From DATLXU01 sp035575515 (GTDB lineage Bacteria; Acidobacteriota; Blastocatellia; UBA7656), in NCBI GenBank assembly GCA_035575515.1, contig DATLXU010000002.1:1-10317 (forward strand): a stretch of 10,317 bases of DNA, written 5' to 3'. How positions within the stretch are numbered: the first letter of the stretch is position 1; each line of letters opens with the position of its first letter. Made by a program: the position numbers and the translations under genes. Below are positions 1 through 5,655 of this stretch, in pieces. The notes beneath the pieces were generated by a model. The model searched no databases. It had not been told where the DNA came from and worked only from the letters and a program-made list of their open reading frames with translations.

Positions 1-39
1 CGGGGCTGTTCCATCCTGATTGCGAACAGTAAATAGGAT
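1..39. repeat. Terminal direct repeat, left copy (identical to 10279-10317)
   Basis: The first 39 bases are identical to the last 39. The match starts at the first base of the window and ends at the last base, which is the pattern of an assembly-graph overlap (a circularised contig) rather than of a biological repeat that merely lies near the edges. On the minus strand it encodes ILFTVRNQDGTAP, residues 429-441 of the beta-helix protein. Both copies are in the same reading phase. Confidence 0.95.
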
Positions 40-1323
40 GGCGAATCCGCTCTGGCCGTCAACCCAGTTGTTCTCAAAGAGGTTGGCGTCAATGAGCACG
101 CGGCGAGCGTTCTTCAATTCAAACAGGTTCTTCACTGACCATCGCGTGCCCACCGCAGGCGGCGCGCCCGACTGCGCGCTCAGAGCATCGCCTGTATCAT
201 CAAAGACGTTCGCGCTTGTCGTATAGAAGACCCAGTTTCTTGTTTCGGCAATCGGCGGGTCGCTCGTCCTGAAGACGCGATACTCGGTTGCGCCTGCGAC
301 CGGACTCCACGTAATGCTGACGCCGTTCAACTCCGGCGCAAGCGTCACTGCGATTTCATCCGCCGCGGCTGAAGTGGCGATGACCGATGCGCCTGCGCGC
401 CCACGCGCTGTGATTCTGTAGTAGTAAGTTGCGCCCGGCATCAAACTGCTCGCGGGATTAAAGAGCGCGACTGTCGCAACGTCAGCGGGCTTTGCGAGTA
501 TCCCTTCTTTCCATTCGAGCGGCTTGAAGCAGTAGTTGCGACGAAACTCTATGTCAGCGGGCACGAGGTCTGTTATTTTCGGATCGGCCCCGCCGAACAT
601 AACGTTCTCGCCCGCCGCTTCGAGATAGTTGTTGACGATTTTGAATGGTCCAGGTCCGTTCCACCCGGCAATCGCCTGCGTGTCAAATCCTATGCCGTGA
701 ATTTCGGAAATATACGAGTTGATGATTTCTGTGGTCGCGCTGTTGAGCGCAACGCCGCGCGCAACGTCCGCCGTCTTGTGCCCATGAATGTAGCATCGGT
801 CAATCACCACGTCGTGCGGCAGCGCGGCGAGGTCTGTCTCGCGCCCTTCGCCGAGCACGACTATTCCGTAATTGAGCATCACGTCAGGCGCGATTGTTAT
901 CTCAAGCCCGACGAGCCGGAAATGATGCGCGCCCGCATCGGCTCTGAGGGCAGGGTCGGCGTTAGGGCTGATGATCTTAGGCATCGCGGCAGCATAAGCG
1001 GGCGTTACGCGAGCATCTTCTGACGGTAGAAGCTCGTCGCTTGCCGCAGGGCGAATCGTTATAAAGTCGGAGCGACCCTGTTTGTTCGGCAGCGTGAAGT
1101 TGCCGGCGAAAGTTGCGCCCGCTTCGAGCGCGATCACGTCGCCCGGTTTAGCTCGATCAATCGCGGCTTGAAGATCATCGCCTTGCCGCACGGTGATAAC
1201 ATCAGATTGGACCGTCGTTGATGCGGCTACGTTGTTATTGCCATTGACCGCTTTCGTGAAGCTCACGCTGAAGAGGAACGCGCCAATTAGAATCAATAGA
1301 AACAATCCGCGAAGTTTTATCAT
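1..1323 (-). CDS. Secreted right-handed parallel beta-helix protein, N-terminal part (runs off the window)
   Basis: An open frame of 441 codons from ATG at 1323 to the window edge, with no stop. Residues 1-26 are a signal peptide: basic MIKLR, then a hydrophobic run, with likely cleavage after TKA, so the product is exported. Residues about 40-260 have the short beta-strand and Asn pattern of pectate-lyase-type beta-helices (DLQAAIDRAKPGDVI, FRLVGLEIT, VVIDRCYIHG, FKIVNNYLEAAGENV). Residues about 275-390 look like fibronectin type III (YYYRITARGRAG, SITWSPVAGATEYRVFR), inserted before the helix resumes at WSVKNLFELKNARRV. A catalytic site cannot be assigned; this fold includes polysaccharide lyases, epimerases and binding proteins. 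AAGGA lies only 2 nt before the ATG. No other in-frame Met occurs for over 100 codons, and the signal peptide supports this start. The gene begins 33 nt after a GT4 gene. It continues in frame into the segment at the right edge if the two ends are joined, giving 646 residues. Fold is fairly sure; function is not. Confidence 0.85.
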   Translation of the reverse strand, partial: MIKLRGLFLLILIGAFLFSVSFTKAVNGNNNVAASTTVQSDVITVRQGDDLQAAIDRAKPGDVIALEAGATFAGNFTLPNKQGRSDFITIRPAASDELLPSEDARVTPAYAAAMPKIISPNADPALRADAGAHHFRLVGLEITIAPDVMLNYGIVVLGEGRETDLAALPHDVVIDRCYIHGHKTADVARGVALNSATTEIINSYISEIHGIGFDTQAIAGWNGPGPFKIVNNYLEAAGENVMFGGADPKITDLVPADIEFRRNYCFKPLEWKEGILAKPADVATVALFNPASSLMPGATYYYRITARGRAGASVIATSAAADEIAVTLAPELNGVSITWSPVAGATEYRVFRTSDPPIAETRNWVFYTTSANVFDDTGDALSAQSGAPPAVGTRWSVKNLFELKNARRVLIDANLFENNWVDGQSGFAILFTVRNQDGTAP

Positions 1324-1325
1324 TA

Positions 1326-1330
1326 TCCTT
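1326..1330 (-). promoter_or_regulatory. Ribosome binding site of the beta-helix gene
   Basis: AAGGA on the minus strand lies 2 nt upstream of the ATG at 1323, which is closer than usual. It lies in the 33-nt gap after the GT4 gene. It supports the chosen start only weakly; the signal peptide is the stronger argument. Confidence 0.45.
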
Positions 1331-1347
1331 ACCCTTTGGAACCGATC

Positions 1348-1374
1348 AAAAAATTTTCACAGCCGCTCTGCGGC
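1348..1374 (-). terminator. Possible intrinsic terminator at the 3' end of the GT4 gene
   Basis: Read on the minus strand, a perfect 5-bp GC stem with a 3-nt loop (GCCGC-AGA-GCGGC, 1374-1362) is followed 8 nt later by six T residues (1353-1348). The stem lies in the last codons of the GT4 gene and the T run follows its TGA. The stem is short and the T run is not adjacent, so termination would be partial at best. Some read-through into the beta-helix gene 33 nt downstream is plausible. Confidence 0.35.
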
Positions 1375-2499
1375 AGCCGACCACTCGCCCGCAGTGCGCG
1401 CCCGCTTGCGCCCAAGCTCGTGGTATAGCTTTAGCCATTCGCTTCTCACAAAGTCCCACCTGTACTTGCGACACTCATCGCGCGCGGTCGCAGCTATCCT
1501 CGAAGCAAGCTCTTCATCTTCAAGCAAACGCATGGCGCACAAGGCCATCGCGTTGTAGTCGCCGCGCCGGACGACAAGGCCGCTCTTTTCGTTAGTTACA
1601 ATGTGAGGAATGCCGCCCGCGTCAGTCGTCACTACGGGCAGGCCCGAGGCGAATGATTCAATGAGCGAGATCGGCATGTTATCAATTTCCGAGCCGTTGA
1701 GAAAGATGTCTGCCGCGTCGTACAGCGTGGGCATCCGTTCGGGCGCGACGCGGCCAATGAATTCGACGTTCTTTAGTTGAAGCTCGCGCGCGAGAGATTC
1801 AAGCGCGGCTCGCTGGCTTCCATCGCCCGCAACAATCAAGCGAGCCTGTGGATAACGCTGCTGGATTATTGCAAACGCGCGCAGCACGCAACCGACGTTG
1901 TACATAGGCTCAAGGTTTCGATTCGATAAGAAGAGAGGTCGCAGAGGCTTTCGCTTGCGGAAATGAAAAGCGTCCGTGTCGACGAAATTGAATATCGCTC
2001 GCGTGGTGAATCCAAACTCGGCGAATACGTCGACGAGATAACCTGACGGCACTGCGATTTTGTCGACGAGATTGATTGTCCGTATTGCGGTCTTCCACCG
2101 GCGCAGGTGATCTTCAGCCTCGCCGCTGTGATAGTTCAACAAGACCGGCTTGCGATAAAGCTTCGACACCAGAATCGCAGGCGTCGGCGCGATGACGAAC
2201 GAGAGATACGAAGCGGAAAAAACGTGTATGACATCGTACCTGCGAACGCGCGCAAGCAGCGTCGCGCAGTAGAGCAGGGAAGTGACAATCGTGCGCAGGT
2301 ATTTGACCGACTGCAATTTTCTGAGCGGGCCGGGAAGTCGCGGATTGATGGGAAGAAAGGCGACTTCAAGCGACGGCTCGCGTTTAAGCTCAGCCATGAG
2401 TCGCGCGGCCTGCACCGACTGCCCGCCGAGTATGTCGAGCGACGGTCCCACGATCAACACGCGAAGTGGCCGTTGATTAGCTGCTATTGATTCGTCCAT
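1357..2499 (-). CDS. Family 4 glycosyltransferase (GT-B fold)
   Basis: A 380-residue cytoplasmic, probably membrane-associated sugar transferase that would add one sugar from a nucleotide donor to a lipid-linked glycan. Residues 12-30 (LRVLIVGPSLDILGGQSVQ) are the first Rossmann strand and Gly-rich acceptor loop. The C-terminal donor domain shows LIVAGDGSQ (221-229), NVEFIGRV (244-251) and DNMPISLIESFASGLPVVTTDAGGIP (273-298). In this block the usual EX7E pair is D273/E281, a variant I associate with the DNMP subgroup of GT4. The open frame extends to an ATG at 2583, but the 28 extra residues are unlike the family and are encoded by a hairpin-bearing stretch, so the start at 2499 (MDESIAANQRP) is chosen. 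An AAAGGGAC stretch lies 11 nt upstream, a weak binding site. The gene follows a 430-bp gap containing palindromic repeats, so it may have its own promoter. It ends 33 nt before the beta-helix gene. Sugar specificity cannot be read. Confidence 0.92.
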   Translation of the reverse strand: MDESIAANQRPLRVLIVGPSLDILGGQSVQAARLMAELKREPSLEVAFLPINPRLPGPLRKLQSVKYLRTIVTSLLYCATLLARVRRYDVIHVFSASYLSFVIAPTPAILVSKLYRKPVLLNYHSGEAEDHLRRWKTAIRTINLVDKIAVPSGYLVDVFAEFGFTTRAIFNFVDTDAFHFRKRKPLRPLFLSNRNLEPMYNVGCVLRAFAIIQQRYPQARLIVAGDGSQRAALESLARELQLKNVEFIGRVAPERMPTLYDAADIFLNGSEIDNMPISLIESFASGLPVVTTDAGGIPHIVTNEKSGLVVRRGDYNAMALCAMRLLEDEELASRIAATARDECRKYRWDFVRSEWLKLYHELGRKRARTAGEWSAAAERL

Positions 2500-2524
2500 T
2501 AGCTTAATTCGTCCCTTTAGCCTG

Positions 2525-2541
2525 TTGCCGCGAAGCGGCAA
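2525..2541. repeat. Short perfect GC palindrome upstream of the GT4 gene
   Basis: A perfect 7-bp stem with a 3-nt loop, TTGCCGC-GAA-GCGGCAA, 26 nt upstream of the GT4 start at 2499. It would form a hairpin in the 5' leader. It has no T run on either side, so it is not an obvious terminator. It resembles the GC-palindromes in the element at 2612-2785 in style but not in exact sequence. Confidence 0.5.
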
Positions 2542-2611
2542 TGAGAATGTAGCCAGATATGCAAAGCTTTGGCATCTACACAAGCATTTGAAGATGATTG
2601 ATAGTCAATGC

Positions 2612-2785
2612 ATCAGGCCCGGAGGGCCGACGGGTCAATAGCCGCGCCCGTCAGGGCGTGTCGCTTGACTCGTGAGGCCCGCGAGGGCCGACACCTCGGT
2701 GCCGCGCCTTCGGCGCTCTGCTGTTGGGGCACTTGATAATCCAATTACGCACGTGGCTATTGACTATCGGCCCTTTGGGCCTGAT
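2612..2785. repeat. MITE-like or REP-like element with imperfect 31-32 bp inverted ends and internal hairpins
   Basis: The left end (2612-2643) begins ATCAGGCCC, continues AGGGCCGA and finishes GTCAATAGCC. The right end (2754-2785) is its reverse complement with a few differences (GGA/AAA in the loop; CGG versus TA before GTCAATAGCC). Inside lie further GC stems: 2645-2658 (CGCCC-GTCA-GGGCG), 2676-2689 (GGCCC-GCGA-GGGCC), nested within a GTGTCG/CGACAC stem (2658-2663 with 2689-2694), 2692-2701 (CACC-TC-GGTG) and 2704-2716 (GCGCC-TTC-GGCGC). The end units are themselves hairpins (2616-2628 and 2769-2781). There is no protein-coding content. This is the structure of a small non-autonomous element or a REP/BIME-type palindrome cluster. 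A hexamer TTGATA occurs at 2598-2603 and 2786-2791, but it does not abut the left end, so it is not a clear target duplication. Confidence 0.65.
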
Positions 2786-2932
2786 TTGATATTCCACTCG
2801 TGTAGATGCTAGAGCGTGCAACGTCTGGAATTGTCGGCAAGAACATTCCCGCGTTGGAGGCGCGGCAGAATTCTGGCGTATCTTCAATGCGCGAATCTTT
2901 ATGCCTAGAGGTTACAGGCGTTTCACGTCTGG
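2786..2932. other. Non-coding stretch between the two GT4 genes
   Basis: With the element at 2612-2785 and the leader 2500-2611, this forms a 433-bp gap without a credible gene. A 78-codon open frame at 2651-2887 on the minus strand runs mostly through the palindromic element and lacks any recognisable domain. I see no tRNA or clear terminator. Promoter-like TTGAC boxes occur only within the repeat copies (for example the reverse complement of 2603-2608), and no convincing -10 partner is spaced correctly. Confidence 0.5.
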
Positions 2933-4174
2933 CTACCTTCTTCGCATGCCTTCGGCGCGCGATCTGAATTTCATGGCACGCTCTATCGCGTTCTGTTGTG
3001 GCGCTCGGCTCAATGCTTTGGACAATTGAGAGAGCGCGCGGGCAAGCGTCCGTTCATAAAGCTCATGTGTGCGCTCAAGCTGCGCTTCGCAGGAAAAATT
3101 TTCTAAGACCCGCCTTCGCCCCATCTCGCCCATCGCGCGGCTGCGCTCAGGGTCGCGGAGCAGCGAGATTATTCGCTCGGCCATTGCTACATAGTCGTCG
3201 GGCTGGACAATATAGCCAGTCTCGCCTTCGATTATTGCTTCACGCGCGCCGCCAACATCTGTTGCGACTACGGGACGCGCCGCCGCCATGTATTCGAGTA
3301 TCGAGTTTGAAAACCCTTCGCCGTAACTTGGGCTGAACGCGCAGACTTCAGTCAAAGCAAGCAACTCGGCTATGCGCTGGCAGCGACCGATGAAAAACGC
3401 CTGCTCACTCAACCCAAGCTCCGCAGCCAGCGCGCGCATCGGCTCAAGCAATTTGCCTTCGCCCGCGATGACAAATCGCGCTTCAGGAATTACTGCGCGA
3501 ACTACTCGCGCGGCACGCAGAAACATCGGATAGTTCTTGAGAGGCGAGCGAAGGTTTGCGACCATCGTGACATAGCGATATTCATTAGAGAGAGGAAGAC
3601 CAAATATCTGAAGCGCATCGTCACGGTTGAAATTCACTGGTGTTTCAACACGCTTCGCATCAAGCCCGTTGTAGATCGTTATGATCTTATTTGCAGGCAC
3701 GCCCTGATTGATGAGCATTGACCGCACGGCTTCAGCATTTGCCACGACCGCGTGTGCAAGGCGATACGAGCATCGTTCAACGAATCTCTGCGGGCCATTG
3801 CGCCAGCCCGTTGTCTCGCGCTTCGCGGCGATGCGCACGGGAACACGAGCGAGCGCGGCCCCCATCATCCCGAAGATGTTCGTGTAAAAATCTGATGACT
3901 GAACGATTGCGATCTCGCGCTCTCTAAGAAAGCGCGCGAAGCGGCGAAGCTGCCTCGCGTAATTGAGATTGTAGAAGCTCGTCAGCGGGAACTCTGGAAT
4001 ATCTCGAAAGCCAAGAGCTTCGGCATCCGTGCGCAGCACGCCTTCGCCGTTTATCGCTGCGAGATGCACGTTGTACCGCCCGCTCTCTTTGAGCAATCGC
4101 GCGAGTTGAATAGCTTGCCGCTCCGAGCCGCCCTGATGAAAACTGCACATGAGTTGTAAAACGTTCAATCTCAT
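2933..4174 (-). CDS. Family 4 glycosyltransferase (GT-B fold)
   Basis: A 413-residue retaining-type glycosyltransferase, expected at the cytoplasmic face of the inner membrane. N-terminal domain: LNVLQLMCSFHQGGSERQ (residues 3-20), the GGSE acceptor loop typical of GT4. Donor domain: YNGL (168-171), MVANLRSPLKNYP (204-216), ARFVIAGEG (232-240) and SYGEGFSNSILEYMAAARPVVATDVGGARE (283-312), with a canonical EX7E pair E286/E294. The last about 35 residues are a basic tail (ending MRRR) that could help membrane binding. The start at 4174 gives the expected family N-terminus. Upstream is AAAGGGAC with only 2 nt before the ATG, an unusual ribosome-binding context. It lies 77 nt after the DUF362 gene, separated by an A/T inverted repeat that may weaken read-through. 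Full length and intact. Donor and acceptor sugars unknown. Confidence 0.93.
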   Translation of the reverse strand: MRLNVLQLMCSFHQGGSERQAIQLARLLKESGRYNVHLAAINGEGVLRTDAEALGFRDIPEFPLTSFYNLNYARQLRRFARFLREREIAIVQSSDFYTNIFGMMGAALARVPVRIAAKRETTGWRNGPQRFVERCSYRLAHAVVANAEAVRSMLINQGVPANKIITIYNGLDAKRVETPVNFNRDDALQIFGLPLSNEYRYVTMVANLRSPLKNYPMFLRAARVVRAVIPEARFVIAGEGKLLEPMRALAAELGLSEQAFFIGRCQRIAELLALTEVCAFSPSYGEGFSNSILEYMAAARPVVATDVGGAREAIIEGETGYIVQPDDYVAMAERIISLLRDPERSRAMGEMGRRRVLENFSCEAQLERTHELYERTLARALSQLSKALSRAPQQNAIERAMKFRSRAEGMRRR

Positions 4175-4186
4175 TTGTCCCTTTAC

Positions 4187-4265
4187 ATTTTGGATTTTAG
4201 ATTTTGGATTGAAGAAAGAAGGTTGGACTTCAACAATCCAAAATCTAAAATCTAAAATCCAAAAT
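4187..4265. repeat. A/T heptamer inverted repeat overlapping the end of the DUF362 gene
   Basis: The left arm 4187-4211 is built of 7-nt units (TTTTGGA / TTTTAGA). The right arm 4234-4265 is its exact reverse complement except for one additional 7-nt unit. The loop is 22 nt. The arms could pair over 25 bp, making a long, weak hairpin on either strand. The right arm runs into the DUF362 coding sequence and supplies its last codons and the TAG stop. It could act as a partial terminator or an RNA-stabilising hairpin between the DUF362 and GT4 genes. The extra heptamer in one arm suggests slippage in unit number. Similar A/T heptamer repeats are, from memory, common in cyanobacterial and acidobacterial intergenic regions. 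Confidence 0.85.
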
Positions 4266-5655
4266 CGAACGCCGCATCGCGCCAGCCCGCCGGGTACTTG
4301 ATCGAATCAATAATTGGCTTAGCCCACAGAACTTCATCTACGCGACCTGCGATGTCGCCGAGCGCAACCACGTCGCTCGATGCGAATGAAGCGATGGGCC
4401 AGCGGAATTTGCCGAATGAGTTTTTTGCTACGGGTATGCGGCGCGGGTCATAGCCGAGCAGGCAGGCCGCCACCCAATCAACCGCAGCCGCGTTGTTTCC
4501 CGCAAAGACCAGGCCCATCGTGAGCGGTTCGGGCGCAAGCGGCCCGTCGCCCTGTCCCGCAACGACCGCATCAACGATGTGAATGACGTTGCGCTGAATT
4601 TCATCGGCGAGGCTAGCATCCGCTCTGCCGTACAGAAGAATCCGGTTCAAATCGAGGCAGGTTCGCCACACTGTGTCATTGCCAGACCACGAACCTTCAA
4701 CGCCAAGCCGATCTCCCGCGAGCGTCGAGATGCGATCAAGATTCGCCGCAATCTCGCGCCAGATACGGGCTGCCGCAAACGAACGAGCCATGTTCTGGCG
4801 ATCAAGCGTGTATTCGAGCGCGCGTTTAATGCGACTGTCTCCGGGATAACAATCGCCGCCCTTGTCCGACCCGCCGACGCGATGATGAGGCAGATATTCT
4901 TTGTTGCCGTTTATGCCGATTAAATTCTTGAGCGCGCAGGTTAAACCAGCTTTCTTGTGAGTCTTGAGCTTGGGCAGATTGATTATGACGTCGGCTTCGA
5001 TTACATCTCGCGCGACGAGATATTGATGACGGCCCGGCGCGTGAGTTTTGGCCATCAATCGCGGATCGTAGCAGGTGACGCGAAAAGAGCCTTTGCCATC
5101 CGTGATTGTCTCAAGCAGGCTTTCGCCCGCGAGATCGAAAAGCACGAAGCGGTCTTCGGCAAGGAGATTTTCCGAAGCCACTCGCACGCCATCAACAAAC
5201 GCGCACGCGGTTCTGCGGAAATCTTTTATCCCGCGAAATCGCGGCTCGCGTTTCATCAATTCATTTGCCCAATCATCAAGCCCGGTTGCACTCAACAGCT
5301 TATCGAAATCGCAACCCTGAACCGGCGCATCGCCTACCATAACTTCCGACGCATCTGCCTCAAGCGCAGCCGCGACGGCTGCGCGAACGAGCGAAGCATG
5401 AGTTATGAGCGGGTCAATTCCCCACGGACCTTGATTTTCATGCATGACGAAGTTCGGCTTGATGAGAACGCGCGCGCCTTCGGCAATGATTTTTCCAAGC
5501 GGCCCGCGCTCCTTTTCAGTCCAGCCGAGCAGGTTGGCCGCGCGAGCAATCGCGCGGCTCGCTTCCGCTTCGCTCGTTTCGTCGTAGCCGCGCGAGCGAG
5601 TCTCTACAATTGCCACGCGCGGGTCGCCCATAATATTTTCTTTAACTTCTGTCAT
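4252..5655 (-). CDS. DUF362 domain protein
   Basis: A 467-residue protein of the DUF362 family (PF04015), biochemical role undefined. Family marks in order: RVAIVET (13-19), ARVLIKPNFV (61-70), EVMVGDAPVQG (104-114), NLPKLKTHKKAGLTCALKNLIG (226-247, the most conserved block), VDAVVAGQGDGPLAP (361-375) and NNAAAVDWVAACLLGYDPRRIP (387-408). Seven cysteines are scattered (115, 151, 195, 240, 269, 333, 398) and none form the CxxCxxC ferredoxin cluster that some relatives carry, so an iron-sulfur role is not supported. No signal peptide or membrane segment, so probably cytoplasmic. The ATG at 5655 overlaps the stop of the CapK-like gene (ATGA), indicating translational coupling. An alternative Met at 5631 (MGDPRVAIVET) is possible, because neither start has a strong binding site. 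The last residues FDFGF and the TAG lie in the A/T repeat, so the original C-terminus may have been replaced. A link to surface polysaccharide is inferred from context. Confidence 0.88.
   Translation of the reverse strand: MTEVKENIMGDPRVAIVETRSRGYDETSEAEASRAIARAANLLGWTEKERGPLGKIIAEGARVLIKPNFVMHENQGPWGIDPLITHASLVRAAVAAALEADASEVMVGDAPVQGCDFDKLLSATGLDDWANELMKREPRFRGIKDFRRTACAFVDGVRVASENLLAEDRFVLFDLAGESLLETITDGKGSFRVTCYDPRLMAKTHAPGRHQYLVARDVIEADVIINLPKLKTHKKAGLTCALKNLIGINGNKEYLPHHRVGGSDKGGDCYPGDSRIKRALEYTLDRQNMARSFAAARIWREIAANLDRISTLAGDRLGVEGSWSGNDTVWRTCLDLNRILLYGRADASLADEIQRNVIHIVDAVVAGQGDGPLAPEPLTMGLVFAGNNAAAVDWVAACLLGYDPRRIPVAKNSFGKFRWPIASFASSDVVALGDIAGRVDEVLWAKPIIDSIKYPAGWRDAAFDFGF

Noticed and set aside
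2500..2583. N-terminal extension of the GT4 protein to an ATG at 2583
   Set aside because: The 28 additional residues include a stretch encoded by a perfect hairpin and do not resemble GT4 N-termini. The Met at 2499 places the first Rossmann strand at the usual distance.
2559..2608. Possible sigma-70 promoter with TTGACT (reverse complement of 2603-2608) ahead of the GT4 gene
   Set aside because: The -35-like box is part of a repeated GATAGTCAAT motif, and no good TATAAT-like partner occurs at 16-18 nt. A promoter in the gap is likely, but I cannot place it.
2612..2785. CRISPR array
   Set aside because: The repeated units are only three, in mixed orientation, unevenly spaced and palindromic, with no regular spacers.
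2651..2887. Minus-strand open frame of 78 codons in the large intergenic gap
   Set aside because: Most of it is translated from the palindromic repeat element. It has no domain and no convincing ribosome binding site.
4175..4251. Small RNA or tRNA gene between the DUF362 and GT4 genes
   Set aside because: The stretch is a simple A/T heptamer inverted repeat. It lacks tRNA arms and conserved bases.
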